Source: Competibacter_A sp037045535 (GTDB lineage Bacteria > Pseudomonadota > Gammaproteobacteria > Competibacterales > Competibacteraceae). Taken from it: a stretch of 64,000 nucleotides of DNA. The notes under the pieces were generated by a model. It did no database searches. It had not been told where the DNA came from and saw only the letters and a list, made by a program, of their open reading frames with translations. The position numbers and the translations under genes are program-made. The DNA lies in contig JBAOHI010000071.1 in assembly GCA_037045535.1 (NCBI GenBank), positions 1-64,000 of the forward strand, in the 5' to 3' direction. Below are positions 47,552 to 56,301 of the stretch, piece after piece. The stretch's first letter is position 1. Every line of letters begins with the position of its first letter.

Positions 47552-48298
47552 TTAAGTGTGTCTTGTAAACAGTATTTCCCATACAGGGTGTCCCAAGCGT
47601 TTGCCACGTTGTTCGAATTTAGTGGTGGGTCTATAGGCTGGGCACTCGGCAAATCCATTATCGGCCTTAATGTTTTGGAGTTCGGGAGTCGTTCTAAGTA
47701 CCTCCAAAATGGAATAAGCGTAGTTTTCGCAGTCGGTGGCGATATGGAGTAGGCCGGTGGATTTGATTTTTTTAGCCAGTAATGACACGAACATGGGTTG
47801 GATGAGACGACGCTTGTGATGGCGTGTTTTTGGCCAGGGATCGGGAAAGAAAATCTGAACGCGATCAAGGCATTCATCCGGCAAATATTGTTGAAGTACC
47901 TCCACGGCGTCTAGGCAGATGAGCCGGAGGTTGGTCAACCCGAGTTCAGCGGCCCGTAGCAACAGATGGCCAATCCCCGGACGATGCACTTCGATCCCGA
48001 TAAAATCGGTGCAGGGGTTGGCTGCGCACATGGTGGCCAGTGATTCGCCATCACCAAAGCCAATTTCCAAAACCAGTGGGGCTTGCCGGCCGAACCATTG
48101 TTCAGGCTCGAAAGTTCCGCTGACTTCCAACCCAAATCGTTCCCACAGTTGAGCAAGTGCTCGTTGTTGAGCTGCAGTAATTCGGCCCTCGCGGCGTACA
48201 AAGCTTTTAATATGGCGTGGCTTGTCAACGCCGTTATCGGGGTTGTCAAAGGTAGGCTTGATTTCACAGACACTTTGCGAATGATCGGCGGAATGCAT
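47552..48298 (-). CDS. trmB: tRNA (guanine-N7)-methyltransferase
   Basis: 248 aa. It methylates G46 of tRNAs. LVLEIGFGDGESLATM is the SAM site (near residue 74), followed by IGIEVHRPGIGHLL and the catalytic IFFPDPWPKTRHHKRRLIQ. C-terminal TKFEQRGKRLGHPVWEILF is family-typical. An N-terminal 35-residue extension is variable in the family. Confidence 0.95.
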   Translation of the reverse strand: MHSADHSQSVCEIKPTFDNPDNGVDKPRHIKSFVRREGRITAAQQRALAQLWERFGLEVSGTFEPEQWFGRQAPLVLEIGFGDGESLATMCAANPCTDFIGIEVHRPGIGHLLLRAAELGLTNLRLICLDAVEVLQQYLPDECLDRVQIFFPDPWPKTRHHKRRLIQPMFVSLLAKKIKSTGLLHIATDCENYAYSILEVLRTTPELQNIKADNGFAECPAYRPTTKFEQRGKRLGHPVWEILFTRHT

Positions 48299-48398
48299 GG
48301 CGATATCGATCCGGTCAGCAATGCCATTCGAGAATGGATTTAGTCTTTTTGAATGGGGTGTGTGGTGGCTTTTTCAAATCTGAGTCCTGAAGAAACAA

Positions 48399-48428
48399 TT
48401 GCGGAAAGAAAAAAGAATGCCCTACAAT
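48399..48428 (+). promoter_or_regulatory. Sigma-70 promoter candidate of the H-NS-like gene
   Basis: TTGCGG (48399-48404), 18-bp spacer, TACAAT (48423-48428), 64 bp before the start codon; a small dyad CGTGA/TCACG follows at +7. AT-rich surroundings fit an autoregulated nucleoid-protein gene. Confidence 0.55.
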
Positions 48429-48492
48429 ATTCCTCGTGATTTTAGTCACGGACATTCCAAAATAAACATTAACTGACGGCAAAAGCGCGACC

Positions 48493-48822
48493 ATGAGCAA
48501 TATCGAAGACATTATCAAAGCCTCCTCCATCGAGCAGCTTCAAGCCCTGATCAACAGGGCCGAGGAAGAGATCGAGTGTAAGAAGGTCGATGAAATTGAA
48601 GCCACTCGTAACGAGTGGCTCGCCAAAGCCAGCCAACTCGGGATGCAACCCGAGGAAATCCTGCAATACGCTGGGCGTAAGCGGAAATCCACCGGCAAAC
48701 CTAAATATCGCAATCCAAATAATCCAGAGCAGACTTGGACCGGCCATGGTAAGAAGCCTGGTTGGCTCAAGCAAGCGATTGAAAATGGCGCAGCGCAGGA
48801 GAATTTTCTGATTCCCGGCTAA
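48493..48822 (+). CDS. hns: H-NS family nucleoid protein
   Basis: 109 aa. The N-terminal coiled-coil oligomerisation region covers about residues 1-50 (IEQLQALINRAEEEIECKKVDEIEA). The C-terminal DNA-binding motif is TWTGHGKKPGWLKQA (near 80), the H-NS core of the betaproteobacterial BpH3 type. It silences AT-rich foreign DNA; the insertion island and the AT-rich acxR promoter would be plausible targets. Confidence 0.88.
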   Translation: MSNIEDIIKASSIEQLQALINRAEEEIECKKVDEIEATRNEWLAKASQLGMQPEEILQYAGRKRKSTGKPKYRNPNNPEQTWTGHGKKPGWLKQAIENGAAQENFLIPG

Positions 48823-48946
48823 TTGTTTGTCTGACCGTATTTGCCCGAGCGCTTAGGGTGTTACTCTTGCCATGACCCTGCCTTATCGGTAGGATACGAG
48901 TGCTCCTCGGTTGGTTCGACCAAGCCAGCGTGGGTTAAGCGATGCG

Positions 48947-49020
48947 GCGGGTGTAGTTCAATGGTAGAACCTCAGCTTCCCAAGCTGATGGCGTGGGTTC
49001 GATTCCCATCACCCGCTCCA
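48947..49020 (+). tRNA. tRNA-Gly (anticodon CCC)
   Basis: 74 nt including the encoded CCA. Acceptor stem GCGGGTG/CACCCGC, anticodon stem TCAGC/GCTGA with loop TTCCCAA, T-loop TTCGATT. The anticodon CCC reads GGG. Confidence 0.95.
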
Positions 49021-49026
49021 GAGATT

Positions 49027-49056
49027 AGGGTTACGTCGTGGCGTAACCCTTTTTTG
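49027..49056 (+). terminator. Rho-independent terminator of tRNA-Gly
   Basis: AGGGTTACG (49027-49035) pairs with CGTAACCCT (49042-49050), followed by six T. Confidence 0.93.
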
Positions 49057-49142
49057 TTTGCCTCCCTGCAATTCGCGCAAGGGCCGTTGCTGCTTGACGG
49101 GTGCGCGAAGCCAGCCGGCCTTTCTCAAGGAGAATATCCCCG

Positions 49143-49946
49143 ATGATTCGTGTCGCGATCGCCGGCGCCGCCGGTCGCATGGGACGCATTTTACTGGATG
49201 CTTGCAACCAAGCGGAAGGTGTTCGCTGTACGGTGGCCTTGGAACATACGGATAGCCCGTTCATCGGTGCCGATGCCGGCGAGGTGGCCGGTATCGGCCG
49301 ATCGGATGTGATCATCGCGGTTGATTTGGCCCCGCTGACGGATCGTTTCGACGTGTTGATCGATTTTACCCGGCCAGCAGCCACGTTGGCTCATCTGGCC
49401 CTCTGCCGGGCGACGGGTAAGGCGATGGTGATCGGGACGACGGGTTTTTCATCGGAACAGAAAGCTGAAATCGGTCATGCCGCCGGGCATATTCCCGTCG
49501 TGTTCGCCCCCAATATGAGCGTGGGCGTCAATCTCTGCTTTAAGCTGCTAGAGTTGGCGGCACGGGTGTTGGGCGATGGCGTTGATGTCGAGATTATCGA
49601 GGCGCACCATCGCCACAAAGTGGATGCACCCTCCGGTACCGCGCTGGCGATGGGGCAGGTCGTGGCGACGGCTTTAAACCGCGATCTGGAGCGGTGCGCG
49701 GTCTACGGGCGACAGGGTGTCACTGGCGAGCGCGACCGTGCCACCATCGGTTTCGCTACCGTACGGGCCGGCGATATCGTCGGTGAACACACCGTTATAT
49801 TCGCCGACGTGGGTGAGCGGATCGAGATCACCCATCGCGCTTCTAGTCGGATGACCTTCGCCAAGGGCGCGGTGCGGGCCGCCCGCTGGCTAGCCGGTCG
49901 TTCGCCTGGCCTGTTCGACATGCGGGACGTACTCGGCCTGCGTTGA
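49143..49946 (+). CDS. dapB: 4-hydroxy-tetrahydrodipicolinate reductase
   Basis: 267 aa from ATG 49143. Lysine/diaminopimelate pathway, NAD(P)H-dependent. The nucleotide site is VAIAGAAGRMGRILL; APNMSVGVNL and the catalytic EIIEAHHRHKVDAPSGTAL are intact. The upstream AAGGAG supports this start. It heads the dapB-carA-carB-greA gene order common in gammaproteobacteria. Confidence 0.97.
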   Translation: MIRVAIAGAAGRMGRILLDACNQAEGVRCTVALEHTDSPFIGADAGEVAGIGRSDVIIAVDLAPLTDRFDVLIDFTRPAATLAHLALCRATGKAMVIGTTGFSSEQKAEIGHAAGHIPVVFAPNMSVGVNLCFKLLELAARVLGDGVDVEIIEAHHRHKVDAPSGTALAMGQVVATALNRDLERCAVYGRQGVTGERDRATIGFATVRAGDIVGEHTVIFADVGERIEITHRASSRMTFAKGAVRAARWLAGRSPGLFDMRDVLGLR

Positions 49947-49961
49947 CGCAGCCAGTTCCCG

Positions 49962-49990
49962 GTATCGCTGCCGCACGGCTAGAGCGATAC
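49962..49990 (+). terminator. Hairpin after dapB
   Basis: GTATCGCT (49962-49969) and AGCGATAC (49983-49990), 13-nt loop, no T-run; possibly a weak terminator or mRNA end. Confidence 0.5.
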
Positions 49991-50045
49991 GGCGCGATTT
50001 GGTAAACTATCGACTCAGATCGATTCACCCTTTTGCACCCTTGTT

Positions 50046-50073
50046 AAAGGAGCGGATTGCGCACCGCTCCTTT
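50046..50073 (+). promoter_or_regulatory. Leader hairpin just before carA
   Basis: AAAGGAGCGG (50046-50055) pairs perfectly with CCGCTCCTTT (50064-50073); a short T-rich stretch (TTTCTTG) follows. It ends 28 nt before carA, so it could terminate dapB transcription or act as a carAB attenuator. Confidence 0.6.
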
Positions 50074-50101
50074 CTTGTGCGCGCCTGTTTTGGAGGCTCC
50101 C

Positions 50102-51244
50102 TTGAGGAAACCCGCGCTCCTGGTCCTGGAAGACGGTAGTCTGTTTCGGGGCGAGTCCATCGGCGCTGATGGCCACGCCCAGGGCGAAGTTGTTTTTAAT
50201 ACCTCGATGACCGGCTATCAGGAAATCCTGACCGATCCTTCCTATTGCCGACAGATCATCACGTTGACGTATCCGCATATCGGCAATGTCGGTACCAACC
50301 GGGGCGACGAGGAGGCGAATCAAATCCATGCCAGCGGCCTCGTGGTGCGCGATTATCCGCGCATTGCCAGCAATTGGCGTAACCAACAACCGCTGGATCA
50401 ATATCTGCGCGAGCGTGGCATTGTCGCCATGGCCGGTATCGATACGCGGCGTTTGACCCGGTTGTTGCGGGAAAAGGGCGCCCAGAACGGTTGCCTGATG
50501 ACCGGTGATCATCCCGATGCCGAACAGGCCTTGGAACTGGCTCGCGAGTTTCCTGGTCTCAAAGGGATGGATCTTGCGCGAGTGGTCAGCGTGACCGTGC
50601 CCTACGAGTGGGGTGAAGGCACTTGGCGATTGGCCGGTGACCGGTTTTCGGCGGCGAGCGACGCGCACTATCATGTCGTTGCCTACGACTACGGCATCAA
50701 GCGCAATATCCTGCGCATGCTTGCGGAACGGAATTGCCGCCTTACCGTGGTGCCGGCCCAAATGCCTGCTCGCGAAGTCCTGGCCCTAAATCCCGATGGG
50801 GTATTCCTATCGAACGGACCCGGTGATCCCGAACCCTGCGACTATGCCATCGCCGCTATCCGCGAGTTGCTGGACCTGGGGATACCGATTTTCGGTATTT
50901 GCCTGGGTCATCAGTTGCTTGGCTTGGCCAGTGGGGCACGGACCGTCAAGATGAAATTTGGTCATCACGGCGGCAACCATCCGGTGTTGGATCTGGAGAG
51001 CGGACGGGTGATGATCAGCAGCCAGAATCATGGTTTCGCGGTGGACGAAGCCACCTTGCCGGCTAATCTGCGCCCCACGCACCGTTCCTTGTTCGACGGT
51101 TCGTTGCAAGGCGTCGCCCGCACCGACCGACCGGCCTTTAGCTTTCAGGGCCATCCCGAGGCCAGTCCCGGCCCGCATGATGTAGCACCGCTATTCGACC
51201 GATTCATCGCGCTGTTGGAAGCGCGTGCTGCGGCCCGTTGCTAG
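50102..51244 (+). CDS. carA: Carbamoyl-phosphate synthase small subunit
   Basis: 380 aa from TTG 50102, chosen for the GGAGG at 50092-50096 and the conserved RKPALLVLEDGSLFRGESIG. The glutaminase subunit passes ammonia to CarB. The class-I GATase triad is visible: Cys in FGICLGHQLLGLA, and His-Glu in FQGHPEASPGP. The N-terminal domain has FNTSMTGYQEILTDPSY. Feeds pyrimidine and arginine synthesis. Confidence 0.96.
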   Translation: MRKPALLVLEDGSLFRGESIGADGHAQGEVVFNTSMTGYQEILTDPSYCRQIITLTYPHIGNVGTNRGDEEANQIHASGLVVRDYPRIASNWRNQQPLDQYLRERGIVAMAGIDTRRLTRLLREKGAQNGCLMTGDHPDAEQALELAREFPGLKGMDLARVVSVTVPYEWGEGTWRLAGDRFSAASDAHYHVVAYDYGIKRNILRMLAERNCRLTVVPAQMPAREVLALNPDGVFLSNGPGDPEPCDYAIAAIRELLDLGIPIFGICLGHQLLGLASGARTVKMKFGHHGGNHPVLDLESGRVMISSQNHGFAVDEATLPANLRPTHRSLFDGSLQGVARTDRPAFSFQGHPEASPGPHDVAPLFDRFIALLEARAAARC

Positions 51245-51292
51245 CCCGTTCCATTTCGCTGCCCCCGGTTTATCGCCGGGCCAAGTAGAGCC

Positions 51293-54200
51293 ATGCCCAA
51301 GCGTATCGATTTGCACAGCATCTTGATCATCGGTGCCGGTCCCATCGTGATCGGCCAGGCCTGCGAGTTCGACTACTCCGGCGCGCAGGCCTGCAAGGCG
51401 TTGCGGGAGGAGGGATACCGAGTAATCCTGGTCAACTCAAATCCCGCCACCATCATGACCGATCCCAATATGGCCGATGCCGTCTACATCGAGCCGATTC
51501 ATTGGCGGACGGTATCCCACATTATCGCTCGCGAACGCCCCGATGCCCTGCTACCGACCATGGGCGGCCAGACCGCGCTGAACTGCGCGCTGGACCTGTT
51601 CCGTAACGGCGTGCTGGAGCAGTACGGCGTCGAAATGATCGGCGCTTCGCCCGATGCCATCGACATGGCCGAGGATCGGGATCGCTTCCGCAAGGCGATG
51701 GGCGAGATTGGCTTGAAAACCCCACGTTCGGTGATTGCGCACACGATGGAGGAAGCGCTGGCCCAACACGGTGAGATCGGTTTTCCGACCATCATCCGGC
51801 CTTCCTTCACCTTGGGCGGCAGCGGTGGCGGTATTGCCTACAATCGTCAGGAGCTGGTGGAGATCGTCGAGCGCGGCCTCGATCTGTCGCCGGTCAGCGA
51901 AATCTTGATCGAGGAGTCGGTGCTGGGCTGGAAGGAATTCGAGATGGAGGTGGTGCGCGACCAGGCGGACAACTGCATCATCGTCTGCTCCATCGAAAAT
52001 CTCGATCCGATGGGCGTGCATACCGGGGATTCCATCACCGTCGCTCCGGCCCAGACGCTCACCGACAAGGAGTATCAGATCATGCGCGATGCCTCGGTGG
52101 CGGTGTTGCGCAAGATCGGCGTGGACACCGGCGGCTCCAATGTCCAGTTCGCCATCAGTCCGGCGGACGGACGCATGGTGATCATCGAGATGAATCCGCG
52201 CGTTTCTCGCTCCTCGGCGCTGGCGTCGAAGGCCACCGGTTTTCCCATCGCCAAGGTAGCCGCCAAACTGGCGGTCGGCTACACGCTCGACGAACTCAAA
52301 AACGAAATTACTGGCGGACGCACCCCCGCCTCGTTCGAGCCGAGTATCGACTACGTCGTGACCAAGGTACCGCGATTCAATTTCGAGAAATTCCCTCAGG
52401 CCGACCCCCGGCTGACGACGCAGATGAAGTCGGTCGGCGAGGTGATGGCCATCGGTCGTACCTTCCAGGAATCGATGCAGAAGGCATTGCGGGGACTGGA
52501 AATCGGCACCGACGGTTTCAACGAAATCCTCGATCCCAGTCATCCCAATCCGCATACGGTTCTCAAGAATGAGCTGGGCGTACCCGGTCCCCAGCGGTTG
52601 TGGTTCGTCGCTGAAGCGTTTCGGCTGGGCTATTCCATCGATACGCTGTACGAGTTGACCTGGATCGATCCCTGGTTTTTGGCGCAAATCGAGGAGTTGG
52701 TCCAGCTCGCCGGCGAAATCCGTGCCTCTGGCCCGATGGCCTTGCGGGATCGGGAACGACTGTATTTCCTCAAGCGCAAGGGCTTTTCCGATAGCCGGCT
52801 GGCGACGTTGGCCGGTGTTGCCGAAGCCGATGTCCGGCGGTTGCGCGAGAATCTGGATGTGCATCCGGTCTACAAGCGGGTGGATTCCTGCGCCGCCGAA
52901 TTCGCCACCAGCACCGCGTATCTTTATTCCACCTACGAAGAGGAATGCGAGGCCGAGCCAAGCGATCGCCCCAAGATTATGGTGCTGGGCGGCGGACCTA
53001 ACCGGATCGGCCAAGGCATCGAGTTCGATTACTGCTGTGTCCATGCCGCGCTGGCGCTCCGGGAAGACGGCTACGAGACCATCATGGTCAACTGTAACCC
53101 GGAGACCGTATCCACCGATTTCGACACCTCCGACCGGCTGTATTTCGAGCCACTGACCCTGGAGGACGTATTGGAGATCGTTCGCAAGGAGCAGCCTAAA
53201 GGGGTGATCGTCCAGTACGGTGGTCAGACGCCGCTGAAGTTGGCCCGGCCGCTGGAAGCCAACGGCGTGCCGATCATCGGTACCAGCCCGGATGCCATCG
53301 ACCGCGCTGAGGATCGCGAGCGCTTCCAGCAGATGATCGACCGGCTCGGTTTGCTACAACCGCCCAACCGCACCGCCCGCGAGCCGGAGGAGGCGGTGCG
53401 GTTGGCTCGGGAAATCGGCTATCCGCTGGTGGTGCGACCCTCTTACGTGCTGGGTGGCCGGGCGATGGAGATCGTTCACGAGGAGGACGATCTGCGTCGT
53501 TACATGCGCGAGGCGGTGCAGGTTTCCAACGATTCGCCGGTGTTGCTGGATCGCTTTCTCAACGATGCGGTCGAGGTGGACGTGGACGCCCTCAGCGACG
53601 GCTCGGAGGTGATCATCGGCGGCATCATGGAGCACATCGAAGAAGCTGGGGTCCATTCCGGCGATTCAGCTTGCTCGCTGCCGCCATATTCACTGGGCCC
53701 CGCGACTCAAGACCGGCTGCGTACCCAAGTCAGGGCAATGGCGCTGGAATTGGGCGTGATCGGCTTGATGAATACCCAGTTTGCTATCCAGGGGGACGAT
53801 GTTTATGTGCTAGAAGTGAATCCGCGTGCGTCTCGCACCGTGCCTTACGTCTCCAAGGCTACCGGCCGGGCACTGGCCAAGATCGCCGCCCGTTGCATGG
53901 TCGGGCAAAGCCTGCACCGGCAAGGGGTGTTCGGCGAGGTGATTCCCACCTATTATTCGGTTAAGGAAGCGGTGTTTCCCTTCGCCAAATTCCCCGGCGT
54001 CGATCCGCTGTTGGGGCCGGAAATGAAATCCACCGGCGAGGTCATGGGCGTGGGACGCACTTTTGGCGAGGCCTTCGCCAAGGCGCAACTGGCGGCGGGT
54101 GATCAACTGCCACTCGGTGGCATGGCCTTCATCAGCGTGCGGGACGCCGACAAGCCCAAGGTAGTGGACGTGGCCCGCGAACTGGCGCGGCTCGGTTTCG

Positions 54201-54517
54201 TGCTGATCGCGACCAAGGGTACGGCGAACGCCTTGCGCGCCCGTGGCCTCGACTGCGAAACCGTGCATAAAGTGGGCGAAGGCCGGCCGCATATCGTGGA
54301 CATGATCAAGAACGACCAAATTCATTTGATCGTCAATACGACCGAAGGCAAGCGAGCCATAGCCGATTCCTTTTCCATCCGTCGCGAGGCGTTGATGCAC
54401 AAGGTGAGCTATACCACCACCATCGCCGCTGCGCGGGCGACTTGCCAAGCCTTGCGCGAACTCGACAACGGAAACGTGAATTGCCTCCAGGATCTGCACC
54501 GGGAATTGCAAACATGA
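51293..54517 (+). CDS. carB: Carbamoyl-phosphate synthase large subunit
   Basis: 1074 aa, full length. Two homologous ATP-grasp halves (IRPSFTLGGSGGGIAYN near 165; VRPSYVLGGRAMEIV near 715), each with a biotin-carboxylase-like N-lobe (LIIGAGPIVIGQACEFDYSG; VLGGGPNRIGQGIEFDYC). The C-terminal MGS-like regulatory domain is present (FVLIATKGTANALRARG). It synthesises carbamoyl phosphate from bicarbonate, ammonia and two ATP. It overlaps greA by 4 bp. Confidence 0.98.
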   Translation: MPKRIDLHSILIIGAGPIVIGQACEFDYSGAQACKALREEGYRVILVNSNPATIMTDPNMADAVYIEPIHWRTVSHIIARERPDALLPTMGGQTALNCALDLFRNGVLEQYGVEMIGASPDAIDMAEDRDRFRKAMGEIGLKTPRSVIAHTMEEALAQHGEIGFPTIIRPSFTLGGSGGGIAYNRQELVEIVERGLDLSPVSEILIEESVLGWKEFEMEVVRDQADNCIIVCSIENLDPMGVHTGDSITVAPAQTLTDKEYQIMRDASVAVLRKIGVDTGGSNVQFAISPADGRMVIIEMNPRVSRSSALASKATGFPIAKVAAKLAVGYTLDELKNEITGGRTPASFEPSIDYVVTKVPRFNFEKFPQADPRLTTQMKSVGEVMAIGRTFQESMQKALRGLEIGTDGFNEILDPSHPNPHTVLKNELGVPGPQRLWFVAEAFRLGYSIDTLYELTWIDPWFLAQIEELVQLAGEIRASGPMALRDRERLYFLKRKGFSDSRLATLAGVAEADVRRLRENLDVHPVYKRVDSCAAEFATSTAYLYSTYEEECEAEPSDRPKIMVLGGGPNRIGQGIEFDYCCVHAALALREDGYETIMVNCNPETVSTDFDTSDRLYFEPLTLEDVLEIVRKEQPKGVIVQYGGQTPLKLARPLEANGVPIIGTSPDAIDRAEDRERFQQMIDRLGLLQPPNRTAREPEEAVRLAREIGYPLVVRPSYVLGGRAMEIVHEEDDLRRYMREAVQVSNDSPVLLDRFLNDAVEVDVDALSDGSEVIIGGIMEHIEEAGVHSGDSACSLPPYSLGPATQDRLRTQVRAMALELGVIGLMNTQFAIQGDDVYVLEVNPRASRTVPYVSKATGRALAKIAARCMVGQSLHRQGVFGEVIPTYYSVKEAVFPFAKFPGVDPLLGPEMKSTGEVMGVGRTFGEAFAKAQLAAGDQLPLGGMAFISVRDADKPKVVDVARELARLGFVLIATKGTANALRARGLDCETVHKVGEGRPHIVDMIKNDQIHLIVNTTEGKRAIADSFSIRREALMHKVSYTTTIAAARATCQALRELDNGNVNCLQDLHRELQT

Positions 54518-54993
54518 CTACCAGGGTACCGATGACGACTACCGGCGCCGCTAAGCTGCGTGCGGAATTGCAAGAATTGAAGACCGTGGCGCGACCGCGC
54601 ATTGTTGCCGCCATCGCCGAGGCACGTGCCCACGGCGATTTAAAGGAAAACGCCGAATATCATGCCGCTCGCGAGCAGCAGAGCTTTACGGAAGGACGCA
54701 TCGCCGAAATCGAGACCAAGCTGGCCAACGCCCAGATCATCGACGTGACCGCGTTATCGCCTTCGGAAAAAGTCGTGTTCGGCTCGACGGTACTGTTGAC
54801 CGAGGAAGACAGTGAGGAGGAAAAACGCTATCAAATCGTTGGGGAAGACGAGGCTGATATCAAGGAGGGTAAGATTTCCTTCGGTTCACCCATCGCCCGC
54901 GCCCTGATTGGCAAGTTCGTCGGCGATGTCGTCGATGTTCAGACGCCTGGCGGTCTCAAAAGCTATGAAATTGTGGGCGTGCAGTACAGTTAG
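54514..54993 (+). CDS. greA: Transcription elongation factor GreA
   Basis: 159 aa from the ATG overlapping the carB stop (ATGA); a later ATG at 54532 matches the common GreA start PMTTTGAAKLRAELQEL. It rescues backtracked RNA polymerase. The coiled-coil N-domain carries the acidic tip HGDLKENAEYHAAREQQ, and the FKBP-like C-domain ends GEDEADIKEGKISFGSPIARAL. Complete. Confidence 0.95.
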   Translation: MTTRVPMTTTGAAKLRAELQELKTVARPRIVAAIAEARAHGDLKENAEYHAAREQQSFTEGRIAEIETKLANAQIIDVTALSPSEKVVFGSTVLLTEEDSEEEKRYQIVGEDEADIKEGKISFGSPIARALIGKFVGDVVDVQTPGGLKSYEIVGVQYS

Positions 54994-55804
54994 CCCCTTT
55001 GGAGGGGACGAACCGCAATTCAGGTTTCCTCGCCGTCTAGCATGGCTGGCGGCGATGCTGTTCGCGAGCCTGCCGGTATTGTCGATCTGGGCGGCCGATC
55101 TGGCGGATACTGTCAGCAAGGTCAAGGCCAGCGTGGTCGCGGTCGGAACGGTACAACCCGCCCGCCAGCCGCCCGCAGAGTTCCTAGCTACCGGCTTTGT
55201 GATCGCCCAAGGTCAGCATATCGTCACCAACGCTCACGTCCTGCCGGCTATGCTCGACCCGCAAGGCAAGGAAACGCTGGCGATATTCATTGGTCATGGC
55301 CAGCAGGTCGAGTCGCGCAAAGCCATCAAGGTCGCCATCGATCCGATCCACGACCTAGCCTTGTTGAAATTTGAGGGCCCGCCGCTGCCGCCGCTACGAC
55401 TCGGCGAATCCCGACCGCTGCGGGAGGGACACGCCGTGGCCTTCACCGGCTTTCCGCTGGGGGTCGTCTTGGGTCTGTTTCCGGTCACACACACGGGGAT
55501 CGTGTCGGCTATTAGTCCGATTGCGATACCGGCGGCGGTCGCTGCTCAGTTGGACGGACCCACTCTCAAGCGCTTGCGGGAGGAACCGTACGAAGTGTTG
55601 CAGTTGGACGCTATCGCCTATCCGGGCAACAGTGGCAGTCCCCTATACGAGCCATACACCGGGCGGGTAGTCGGCGTCGTCAACAAAGTGTTCGTCCAGG
55701 AAAGCAAGGAAGCCGCTCTGGAAAGACCCAGTGGCATCAGTTATGCCATTCCAGTCCGCCACGTACAGGCACTCCTCAAACGCGCTGGAGTGCCTAGCGG
55801 TTGA
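54965..55804 (+). CDS. Trypsin-like serine protease, exported
   Basis: About 279 aa; the start is uncertain. The open frame begins inside greA, and this ATG is one choice; a GGAGG at 55001-55005 suggests a later non-standard start. A signal-like segment RFPRRLAWLAAMLFASLPVLSIWA is followed by an S1C/trypsin fold: His in VTNAHVLPA, Asp in PIHDLALLKF, Ser in YPGNSGSPLY. No PDZ domain is present, unlike DegP/DegS. Probably a periplasmic protease. Confidence 0.8.
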   Translation: MKLWACSTVSPFGGDEPQFRFPRRLAWLAAMLFASLPVLSIWAADLADTVSKVKASVVAVGTVQPARQPPAEFLATGFVIAQGQHIVTNAHVLPAMLDPQGKETLAIFIGHGQQVESRKAIKVAIDPIHDLALLKFEGPPLPPLRLGESRPLREGHAVAFTGFPLGVVLGLFPVTHTGIVSAISPIAIPAAVAAQLDGPTLKRLREEPYEVLQLDAIAYPGNSGSPLYEPYTGRVVGVVNKVFVQESKEAALERPSGISYAIPVRHVQALLKRAGVPSG

Positions 55805-55852
55805 ACCGCGTCGCAATCGGCATCTCTGGGGAGATGCTTTTGGAGTCAAAGC

Positions 55853-56098
55853 TCAAGACAACTTATACTTGCGGCGGAAGCGATCCACGCGACCTGCGGT
55901 ATCTACGATCTTCTGCTTCCCGGTATAGAAGGGATGGGAATGGCTGGAAACCTCTACTTTGATCAAAGGGTATTCCTTGCCGTCGGTCCAAGTGATTTTT
56001 TCCTTGGCGCTGATCGTGGATCGTGTGACAAAAGCGAAATCGGTGGAGATGTCCTGAAACACGACTTCGCGGTACTCAGGGTGAATACCTTTTTTCAT
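55853..56098 (-). CDS. rpmE2: 50S ribosomal protein L31 type B
   Basis: 81 aa from ATG 56098 (MKKGIHPEYREVVFQD). Conserved VEVSSHSHPFYTGKQK is present. The zinc-binding Cys residues of the type A protein are absent, so this is the zinc-independent form, often used under zinc limitation. No Zur box was recognised upstream. Convergent with the protease gene. Confidence 0.95.
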   Translation of the reverse strand: MKKGIHPEYREVVFQDISTDFAFVTRSTISAKEKITWTDGKEYPLIKVEVSSHSHPFYTGKQKIVDTAGRVDRFRRKYKLS

Positions 56099-56301
56099 GG
56101 CTGCCAAAACCTTCGCTGCAATATGCTGTGGACCGGTCCGTGACGTGCCGTTGCCGGCGCGCGGGGATGGGTGCCTGATAGGCTACCGAACTTCGCAATA
56201 TACTCAGTTTCAGGACCGGCCCACAAGACCAAATTGACTTGGATTGGAAAATCGATCTAATTTTATCCGTCGAGAGGCCGTTGCACCTTAGGCGGTGATG
56301 C

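Noticed and set aside
51551..53044. 497-codon minus-strand open frame opposite carB
   Set aside because: Antisense shadow of carB, with no ribosome binding site or family motif.
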